From assembly GCA_024138025.1 (NCBI GenBank), contig JAMXBD010002244.1, positions 156,774-220,773 on the forward strand: DNA of 64,000 nt. Direction: 5' to 3'. Below, one piece after another: positions 55,133 to 64,000 of the stretch. A model generated the notes under the pieces. The model worked only from the letters and a program-made list of their open reading frames with translations. It had not been told where the DNA came from and searched no databases. The first letter of the stretch is position 1; every line of letters starts with the position of its first letter. Source of the DNA: Combretum micranthum (Eukaryota; Streptophyta; Magnoliopsida; Myrtales; Combretaceae). Both the position numbers and the translations under genes were made by a program.

Positions 55133-56620
55133 GTACAACTTTTTTATAGGTTCTACAGATATATTTTTTAATTAGTTATGCTTATAGTTTTTTCCCATAG
55201 CCATGATGTCAATCTATACAATTTGTTGTTGATTAGTTACTTTTAAGTGATAAAGTTCGAGTTTTTCTTCTCGGATTTTTTATGCAAAAAGAGTGAGTGA
55301 CTAAATTGGATATAAAGATGGTTCTTTGTGAGTTATTCTAATAAAAGGACATAGAGATATATTATGTTTAAATTGCATTTATATTGTTTGTGTTATTTAA
55401 TTAAAAGACAAAATTTTGAGTAGACTGGTCAAAATGCAGAACCTTCAATAGTATTGCATAGTTAATGTGATCTTAGTTTACTTTTATTTTTATATATCTT
55501 TTAAGTTTCAAACTTTTGTTAAGGTTTAGCTTTACCAAGGATTTTTTTTTATCTTTATTCGTTTTGAATGTTAGTTGGTTCTCAAATAATGAAGAAATAT
55601 GCCCCCTTTTACTATTTTAAATAATTCCATATTTCATTTTTGTTTTAAGTTTAAAGTTGTTATGACTTTATTTTTAAATATAGAGTTTTTTTTTTTCTTG
55701 CTCTTCTCGATGGTTGTTTATATTTTTTTCCTTAGAAAGGTTAATCCTGAAATCGTTGTCACTAGGCTCTTTAAAGTTTAATGATGAAAAAATATGTACA
55801 ACTAGATAACAAATTTTTTAACAAAGCATGTGTCAATTTTATTCTTTTTTTTTAAATGTTTGATTTATGTTCTACTTCTATTCTTTTGTTCTCACACGTA
55901 GCAGTTTGTTCAACAACCATGCAGCTAGAGTTGAAGAAGAGTAATGGGAGAGAAATTTTTCATTTCACACTTGAGATATATTTGATCTTGATTTGGAATG
56001 TGGTGTAATATAAATTTTGGTTTTTGGTTTAATTTTATGCTTTTATAAACTTTCAACTTTTGCTAGCTTTACAGTTTTATTAATTAATTTATTTATTTTT
56101 GCACATTGAATATGACGGATATGAACATTGTATTGTGATATGGTAATGTTATCTCTTTCATCTTAAGCATTAAAAAATAGATTTGCAATGAATATATATT
56201 TTATCATTAAGCTTAAAAATCTAACTTTGATAATTGAATGTGCAATATATGATGTCCTAATTTGAAATAATATGTGCATTAACTTAATCCTTCATATCCC
56301 ATTTTAATTGAGATGCAAATACATCTAATTTTTTATAAATATTTTTATCATATGTGCAAAATCTACATGGAATAATCACCCTTTAGATGAAACAATGAAG
56401 CCATTTTTTTAATATGCTTTTGATATCAATTACTTTTAATTTAGAGTTTGGTTTTGGATAGATTCATCTTACAAAAATTAATGAATATACATACTAATAA
56501 TTTCAAAATCTTTCAAGTTGTTCGTGTAAACCTAAAATTAATATATGATAAATATAAAAAGTAATATTATACAATTTTATTTTATTTTTACACATGCAAC
56601 GCGAGTACATCGTTTGCTAG

Positions 56621-58149
56621 TATTTTCTTAAAAAAAAAAAAAACTAAAGCGAAACATGGTAGCTAGATTCACTGGAACAGAATAAGGCTGGAAAGAAATT
56701 GCAATTTCTTATTTTATTAGTAAGGATATTTTTGAAATAAATTATACTTTTTTGTCAAGAATAATCATTTATCCAGTAAATGGAAAAAATAAAAAAATTT
56801 TATTTATTCTGTGTTACATGAAATAAACATTTTTTTGATAGAATTTTTTTAAACTAAACAAAAAATTAACATTTCATGATAATAAAGGTGGAATATTAAT
56901 TCTACCCAATTGAACCAAACCTATAAAGTTGTAAAAGTAGTCCCAATGGAATGGTAATTTTGCCCCTAATTCTTATGTCTTGGTAAAACAGAAGCATGTG
57001 CAATTCTCATGTGAAGAGGCTTCAGCAAGTTATACAGGCTATGGCATTCAAGGTCCGCACTGCATTCATTGTAATGCATAATAACAATTATGAGCAGCCA
57101 ATGAATGTAACCTGGTGTTGACTGTTGAGCGGAACCGGAATTGGTTATAGCCTTGAGTTATTTAAATAGTAGAGTAAATTTGCACAATGTCCTAGATTAA
57201 ACCCTTTGACTTGCTTCCTGAAGTTGAACCAATCATTTTCACATGCTACGCTTAAGCATCAAACATTTGCATCCTTTCCCAATATAGTTATTAATTTCTC
57301 GGTCGATGCCTCAGCTTTTAGCTACATTTCATGACGATGGCACAAAATTAAGAAATGATTGTAAATCTTATAATAAAATAAAAAAAATATATGAATTTCA
57401 ATATATCATTCAAATTTCTTATTATTCAACCAGCGTATGACCCCTCGCAATATGTATATTAAGATAAGAACATAAGTTCAACAATTTTTTTTTTCCTAAA
57501 ATAGGTTTATTTGAAGATTTATACTGGTAAATTATTTGTGGTATGGTGAATATTGTAGCAACATTAAATTTAAATTATTATGTGTAAATATAAATATTCA
57601 TAAACTGATAATATAAATATTCATAAACTGAAAAAATTAAGAAATCAAAAGTGACTCAAAATTTTATCATAAAGATGACTAATATTCGTGTTTTGAGCTT
57701 TTGAAGGATTGGTTTTACATACAAACTTCTGAACAAACCTTAAAATGTAGAGGCAAGCCACTTTTTCTAAATCCCCTCTCCTTTATTATCTACCATAAAG
57801 ATTTACCGCTACCACTTTTGGTGACATCAGATCCGAGTCTTTTCTGTTATTTCTATCAGCATGAATCCATCAGTATCATGTTTTTACTTTCTCAAGTATA
57901 CGCTTAGTAGTTTGAAACAAAGGTAATTAGGCAATTAGCTAATGATATTAGTTTCTTAATAATAGTAAAACAAGTGGGATTTTTTTTTTTTTGGTTTTCT
58001 TGTTTGTTATTAATTTATCACTTTCGTGATATTTTCTTTCCTTCTCCTTGTATAATTTATGTTAAAGGAATAATTGGACTCTTAGTTATAAAAAGAATGG
58101 GCCATTTCGGATAAGTTGTCATACTATGTTTCTTTAATTGATTTGTTAG
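56621..58149. other. AT-rich intergenic DNA
   Basis: No gene. Between about 56686 and 56935 GGCTGGAAAGAAATTGCAATT and TGAACCAAACC suggest a decayed MITE. Short frames such as 57701-57907 have no recognised features. Confidence 0.4.
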
Positions 58150-58431
58150 GTACCTTTGATTCATTGGAAAGAAATAATAATTTATTATTTTATAATTAGG
58201 AATATTTTTAAAATAACACATATTTTTTTATTAGAAATAGTTGTTTCTCTAATAAAGGAAAAGAATAGGGATTCATTTTATATCTCACATCATATGGAAT
58301 ACATATCCTTTTTTTTTCTAATGGAATAGATATTTTTTTTTATAGATTTTCGTACAAGTCAAATTAAAAAATAGATATTGTACAGTGATAAAGCTAAAAT
58401 ACTGATTCAATTCTATTGAATCAAAGTGTTG
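58150..58431. mobile_element. MITE with TTTGATTCA termini
   Basis: The left GTACCTTTGATTCATTGGAA and the complement of the right, ACACTTTGATTCAATAGAAT, are imperfect terminal inverted repeats about 280 bp apart. The interior resembles the GGAATA/TATTCC-rich cores of Tourist-like MITEs at 4996 and 62495. The target duplication is unresolved. Confidence 0.4.
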
Positions 58432-61220
58432 TGTATGTTTAAATATTAATGTACTTATTTTACTATAATCTATTTCAGTATTCGGGAAAAGACAAACATT
58501 GCAGAATACGATTTTTTTGAAGTAATATCGTCCGAGATTTCACAACATAAATTTGAACTTCCGAACTTGTGCGAGTCTGTTGCTACCACATTCAATGATG
58601 TTGGATAAAAGTTTAGTCGTATTTTCCTTAACTAGCAGAGGTTTAAACGCAACTAAAGTTAAGTTTTTTTTTTTTTTTTAATAATTAAAAAGCGTTGATC
58701 GACGTTCTTCATATTTCTTAAAAGGTATATTTTGAGGAAAGTAATTAAAGTCACATAAAATCTTATTAAATTGATATAATAGAATAGATTAATGCTTGAT
58801 AAAGTAGAAGAAGATAATATATATATATATATATATAAATAGATAGTAGATAGATGACATAAAATGCTGATTACAGAGATAAAACGAGGTACAAAATGAA
58901 TATTCCAATATTCTGTGTTCAGAAAAATAGAGTAAAAAAAAGTCTCTTATTGGCTTAATATAATAGTTATCAAACGTAAATGTGGATTAATTTCTATTAC
59001 ACTTTATGATGAAAATACAAATATACGTTCTTAGTTTTATTCTATATGCTCTATCTTTCAAAATTTAAAATAACACACACATAATATACATCTAAATTAG
59101 TTTATAATCATTAAATAGTGTGTCAATGTATAGGATTGATAAAGTATGAGATTTTATCTACATTCTAAGTACATATATGCTTTCAAATTCTAAAGCTAAA
59201 ACTTACTTGTGGCACCCTATTAAACCACCATAGAATTTATACTCTATAAAATTTATAGAATATAAGGAACCCTTAAAACTTGCAAACTTTTCTATTGCCC
59301 TTTCATAATATTCTCCTAATTTTTGAATGCATGACCATGTTAATGTTTCTATAATCCTTTGAAAGTTCTATATAAGATTTAGTCGGCATTTATAACCACA
59401 CACTTTTACCTCAATGAAGGATATTTTTTTTCACTTTTCAACTTTGCACTTATACTTCAAAATGCAAACTATAATACCAATGGTATAGTTAATGGCTTAA
59501 GATTACTCAGCCTTCTACTATAGTATTTATCTTTATTTTCTATGGTTTGTTTTACTTTTTGGTGGCAAAATTTAGAATTTGAAAGTAAAAATATAGTTTT
59601 TTTTTTTTAACTCATTACTATTATTTAATAATTTTTACAAGATAGATAAGAGGTATTTTATATGCTTTATGGTATAGATTTTAAGGTGAGAACAAGACAA
59701 TATAAATATGTCGTATCCTACCCTATGGAGAGTTTTGCTCTAAAAAATTACTCATAGAACCTATCTATTAATCTTTAATATTTACTTGAAACCAATCCAA
59801 TCAAAGCATGATTTAAAGGGTATATTAAGATTATTCAACCACCCTTAAACCATGTCATTTTTTTTTTCATTTTGTTATGTTTTATTATGATACATAAAGA
59901 CAAAATAGTAAATGGAATCTAAAAACGCATCCTTCAAGGTTTAAACACTATTATAAAAGATAAGATTTAACCTGGATTAGCTAAACATAAGGACATTTGC
60001 AGTTTATCCAAACTAGAAAAGAGCCAATGCCATGATAAAACTTGAAATATAAGCATAATACAAATGCAACTAAATGAAATTTATCCAATAGATTAGATTA
60101 TACTCATAAAGTATAATATTTTTTTTAGATGAATTTCATAGTTTGGTATTTGAACTTAACCCATTATTGCAATTAAATAATTAATTTTTTTTTTGCTAGA
60201 ATTAAATATATTTGAAATTTAAAAGCATTATTTTATTACCTACAAGAGAACTTGGATTAAGTAATTAATCGTAAAAAATAGCAAATTTCAAGCAGTCTAT
60301 TATATAATTTGACAAAATTTAGATTATTAATTATAAAAATAGAAAAAACTTGGTAGCAAATTGACATTATGAATCTCATATTGTTAATTCCAAAAAATGA
60401 TAAGGTTGAGATGCCAAATATGCCCGTATTGCATTAAACATTTACAAATAATGCTTAATCAAATACATAACATTGAAATCAAAATCCGACACAAATAACC
60501 TTTAAAAGAGGGAGGGGGAATGGGGGATCGGAAGCTACAATATCACCAAAAGTTCTACGTCGGCTTCTTCAATTTTTTTAATTTCCTATCACTTAATACA
60601 TCTCATTATCATTCTCCAAAGTCTACATTCTCACGTCACAATTAGTTTAACGGTATGCAAATTGGGAATCTATATGAAAAACACATTAATTACAAGTTAG
60701 GCAAGAAAATATATCAAAGCGTATAATAAGGATGACTGAAGAAAAAAAAAAAAGGAAAAAAAAAAGCCAATAACAGTGACGGTCCTCGACTTTGTCAGAT
60801 TTTATGGTATAAAGACTCGCCCACTTCCTCACGTGGAATAAAGGGAGAATGAAATTTCAATTTAAAGAAAATATAATAAAGTTGTAACTTCTATTATAAT
60901 GATTATTTAGTATAAAATATAAAACAAATAATTATTAGAGTAAAAAATAAAATATCTATAATACAAAGGTGATATTTTTAAGATAGACGTATTTATGATA
61001 AAGTTAAAAACTAAATCATTAAATACAATTCATGAAGCTAGAGAGATGAATAACTATCAATATCAAGTGAAGGAGATGTAAATATTTAATTTTTAGAGAG
61101 TTAAAATATGAATAGATATAAATTGAATTTTTTCGTTCTTTTTGGGGGATGGGATAGTGACCGATATTAACAAGTTATAGTTATGGCATATATGAGACGC
61201 AACAATAGATTGAAGCAATA
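58432..61220. other. AT-rich intergenic DNA, no gene seen
   Basis: Almost 2.8 kb without a supported frame. There is an AT dinucleotide run at 58817-58840, poly-T at 58664-58679 and 59597-59610, and a purine-rich patch at 60735-60765. Confidence 0.5.
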
Positions 61221-61585
61221 GGGTTAATGACAAATATAGTTTCTGAATTTTTGTAAAAAGAACAATTAGATACCTAAAATTTGATTTTGAATAATATGAT
61301 ACATAAATAAATTTTTTATTGGTTTTTTTTCATACCTAAAGTTTGGTTTTGATAATTTTGATACATGAACAAAGTTTTCATTAATTTTTTTTATACTTGA
61401 AAAAATGAAATGAGATATGAAAAAGGTCCATGAAATGTTTGTCGAGATACCAAAATTATTAAAATCAAACTTTATATATGAAAAAAGTCAATAAAAATTT
61501 TGTTCATCAAATTATTCAAAACCAAACTTTAGGTATCTAATTGTTATTTTTACAAAAATTTAGTAACCATTTTTATCATTATTCC
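61221..61585. mobile_element. Foldback MITE with ~110-bp terminal inverted repeats, MULE-like
   Basis: The left arm reads GGGTTAATGACAAATATAG, GAATTTTTGTAAAAAGAAC, AATTAGATACCTAAAATTTG, ATTTTGAATAATATGATAC. The complement of the right arm reads GGAATAATGATAAAAATGG, AAATTTTTGTAAAAATAAC, AATTAGATACCTAAAGTTTG, GTTTTGAATAATTTGATGA. The arms make up most of the 365 bp. The flanks GAAGCAATA (61212-61220) and GAAGCATA (61587-61594) resemble a ~9-bp target duplication of the Mutator type. Non-coding. Confidence 0.65.
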
Positions 61586-61755
61586 GGAAGCATAGGCTAT
61601 GCTGGTGGTAGCTGAAACTAATGTTGATCCCCTTTTTTTTTTTTTTTTCTAATCTGTACTGACGCCTCATTAAGTATGCAATAATTGGAATATTTAAAGT
61701 TCATGCTTGTAAATGCTAATTTTAGCAAATAAGTTTATGTTGCATACACCTCATG

Positions 61756-62403
61756 TAGAGATGGGCACGGTTCCGATTCCTAGTTTCAGTTTTGAAATTA
61801 TAGAATCACTTTTTTTTTCAAATAAAAATAAATAAATGAATGAATAATTTTTAATTTTTAATAAAATAAATTTTAAACTCAAAATAACTTTTGGAAATAA
61901 AATTGTTAAATTATTTAACTAAATTTTTTAAAAAATTTGTTTAGAATACACATTTATTTATATATAAACATATACAATATCAATTGTAGTTAGTAATATG
62001 AGATTGCAAAATATTTTAGCAAGTAAAAAAAACTACAATGCATAAAATAGTCTCATCTTATTAAGGAAATGAATTTTTCTTTTAGGATAAATTTATTTAA
62101 ACTAATTATATATGATTTTAAGCTATGTTTATTTGTGTTATTGATAATAACATATTAAATATTGTGAATAAGTAATAAATTTTACTATTTATATGTAATA
62201 ATTTAAATATTAATAATTATATATTTAATATTATTTTTTCCTTTTTTTTTCAATGAATAGGGTAGAACCGTCGTAACCACTAGTAGGCCAAAGAATTGTC
62301 TAGGAACTGTGAAACTAGCAGTTTCATAATCGGTTCTAAAACTGGTCAACGAGTCCGATTCAGATTTAGTTCCTGCTTTGAAACCAAACAGTGCCTATGT
62401 TTA
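61756..62403 (-). mobile_element. hAT-like MITE family Y, copy 2
   Basis: 648 bp, with left end TAGAGATGGGCACGGTTCCG and right end CAGTGCCTATGTTTA; these agree as imperfect inverted repeats at 11 of 15 positions. The flanks ACCTCATG and TCCTTACG agree at five of eight, a decayed hAT target duplication. The complement aligns with 36649-37434, sharing for example TAGTAAAATTTATTACTTAT versus TAGTAAAATTTATTACCTAT and ATATTTTGCAATCTCATATT versus GTATTTTGCGATCTCATATT. Confidence 0.72.
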
Positions 62404-62494
62404 TCCTTACGTAGTCGAACCATGTATGTAAGATTTATTCATGTTGTTCAAGGGGAAAAAAAACAACAAAAGTTTATATTTGTAAAACTCTATT

Positions 62495-62790
62495 GGCTTG
62501 TTCACTTCGCTGAATGAATAAGGCTGTAATGGAATTCCTATTATGGAGGAATGCAATAGAGCTGTAATAGGATTTTTTAATTAATTTTTTTTAAATAGTG
62601 GTATTTTGAAAAAAAAGAAAGTTTCAGCATTGAATTGATATTTATAGGTTTGAATAAAGAATGGATATTCAATGTTTTGTGTAATAGGGATTCATTGTGG
62701 AATCGCTATTAGGTAAACTAAATGTCGTAATAGTTATTTGTAAGGAATAAGGCTGTAATGGAATTGCAATTACAGTAAAGTGAATAAGTA
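62495..62790. mobile_element. PIF/Harbinger-like MITE
   Basis: The left GGCTTGTTCACTTCGCTGAA and the complement of the right, TACTTATTCACTTTACTGTA, form terminal inverted repeats. AATAAGGCTGTAATGGAATT occurs near both ends (62517-62536 and 62746-62765), the usual subterminal motif of GGAATA-type MITEs. The target duplication is not clear. Confidence 0.5.
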
Positions 62791-64000
62791 GTATAACTAA
62801 CTTATTGTCGGATTTTGCCTTAAAATAAAGGAAATTTCTATGGTCCATTTATGAAACTGTATCATCAGTATTATTAAAATTAGATTGACTGTAAAAGAAA
62901 TTAGTGTAAAAAAAAATTTAAAGGTTCGATCATACTTTTTATTAATATAAATGACCGATCTCGTTAGAACCGCTGTGAGACCGTGAAATTTTTTAAAAGA
63001 TATTCCAGGTAACAAAAGACCAAGAAGAACTGAAAAACGTAGATTTTGAGTGTTGGTGCGATAAGCCGACAAATATGTGGTCCTAGTTTGCAAACCGAAA
63101 TACCATACCCTATAAACGTGTAAATAACTAAACCATGTTCTGTGTCCCCAACGCTAACAAAGTGGAGCTTGTCGATCATGATATAATTGTTAAGTAGACT
63201 GTAGATTGAATGACATGAATGGACCTTCTTGAATGATTTTACATGTTATCTTTATCTTGTCTTGCTCTTTTGTCAGCTGTCACAACAGATGGATGAAAAT
63301 GGACGCAGGTCCATCTTACACTATTGCAGAAATGAGACAAACAAATTAAAGGTGTAGAAATCCCAACAAAACATATACAGTACCTTTTTTCTTATTTAGT
63401 AAGTGCACGGTCATGTTCCTTAATCCGCACAATGTCGGTTCGGTTCTTGATTTGGTTTTTAAGACACATTGAAAATGATTTGTAGTGAGAAGATATCATG
63501 ATGAGGGTCAAGAAGCATTGGGCTGTTTTTCTGTGGTTACAAGAGACGAACGGCCCTTCCCATCATATCAACAGCAACTTTGCCTTGTGATGTATCTATG
63601 AGCACGAAAATTTTTGGTGATTTAGATACATCACTAGTTGATCTAGCAAAGTCTTTTGTTCAGTTAAGTAATTCCAGTTTAGGGAAAAATAAGAGGTTCC
63701 GTAACCAAATAACTTATTTGACCCATTATTGGTCATGTGAAGATCTAACGATTAAGTTGTCCTCAAATTGATTACGTCTTCACTTTATATCTAGACACTA
63801 ATATTTTGATAGATAATTTTGACTTAAAAGGCTGGACAAATTCAGCCCTCCTATCAGAACATGGATTAGCCCAATAGCCCATAAATAAAAAAATTGATCT
63901 TTAGAATAAAAAAATTATGTGATGAAAAATTAATAAAACATATTAATTTCTATAAAATCAATATACTATAATTATTGATGAAAAATTTATGTTTAGAAAA
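62791..64000. other. Intergenic DNA at the right edge
   Basis: No gene is supported. Overlapping minus frames at 62797-63179 have no recognised domain. A 63-codon plus frame at 63580-63771 overlaps an inverted repeat (GTGATGTATCTA at 63587-63598; TAGATACATCAC at 63623-63634). Confidence 0.45.

Larger units (their letters stand above)
53113..56620 (+). mobile_element. Helitron-like non-autonomous element (3' end clear, 5' end uncertain)
   Basis: The right end reads ACACATGCAACGCGAGTACA then TCGTTTGCTAG at 56590-56620 and is followed by T. The form is that of plant Helitron 3' ends: a short GC-containing hairpin-like CCCGTGCAACGCACGGG-type motif (here diverged), about ten bases, then CTAG. The body is T-rich with intron/exon-like structure and diverged internal repeats, and it encodes no helicase. 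The 5' TC terminus could not be fixed; the interval is set to begin after gypsy element 3, and the true start may be anywhere in 53113-53500. Confidence 0.45.

Noticed and set aside
62797..63179. Two overlapping minus-strand frames near the right edge
   Set aside because: No domain, no start context, and mutual overlap in different frames.
63587..63634. 12-bp inverted repeat (GTGATGTATCTA / TAGATACATCAC) as a terminator or regulatory hairpin
   Set aside because: No gene ends nearby, and a single hairpin of this size is expected by chance in 64 kb of AT-rich DNA.

Overview
The window looks like an AT-rich intergenic stretch of a flowering-plant nuclear genome, most likely a eudicot. The evidence is plant LTR retrotransposons primed by initiator tRNA-Met, a Cassandra TRIM carrying 5S rRNA-like sequence, hAT and PIF/Harbinger-like MITEs, a Helitron-type 3' end, a decayed endogenous pararetrovirus, and the first coding exon of an APRR2-type (GARP/pseudo-response-regulator) gene. 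I see no bacterial-style operons, tRNA genes or CRISPR arrays. Most bases are transposon debris or featureless AT-rich DNA.

Left end (1-3.3 kb): the minus strand carries the 5' part of an APRR2-like gene. The first coding exon is at 935-1142, a canonical non-coding 5' leader exon lies at 1502-1570, and the rest of the gene lies beyond base 1. A plus-strand reading frame at 2813-3031 looks like a chloroplast transit peptide. It is followed out of frame by protein-like sequence to about 3107, so it is either a first exon or a frameshifted gene remnant. The two may share the promoter region between them.

3.3-27.7 kb: sparse AT-rich DNA with MITEs (4996-5260, 6146-6555, 17473-18058, 19131-19910, 20890-21220, 21454-21684) and one structurally complete but coding-dead Ty3/gypsy element on the minus strand (11022-16463). 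That element has a perfect 5-bp target duplication, PBS, PPT, gag and all pol domains in pieces. It sits inside an older direct duplication.

27.7-41 kb: a second Ty3/gypsy element on the plus strand (27750-33861), decayed, with long LTRs that each contain an internal ~73-bp duplication. At 36.0-40.6 kb is a degraded endogenous pararetrovirus (Caulimoviridae-like) with a movement-protein-like and a coat-protein-like region on the plus strand and a short RNase H tail in the opposite orientation. A hAT-type MITE with a perfect 8-bp target duplication has inserted into it.

41-57 kb: an RNase H-like exon fragment (44126-44460), a probable solo copia-type LTR with two 75-bp stem-loop repeats (44469-44885), a complete Cassandra TRIM (46048-46852), a third Ty3/gypsy element on the minus strand that has lost gag (48637-53112), and a Helitron-like non-autonomous region ending at 56620.

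57-64 kb: no recognisable gene; several MITEs, including a second copy of the hAT family (61756-62403) and a long-TIR foldback element (61221-61585). Splice sites and frames for host genes are read by eye, and element boundaries rest on LTR/TIR pairing and flanking duplications visible in the sequence.
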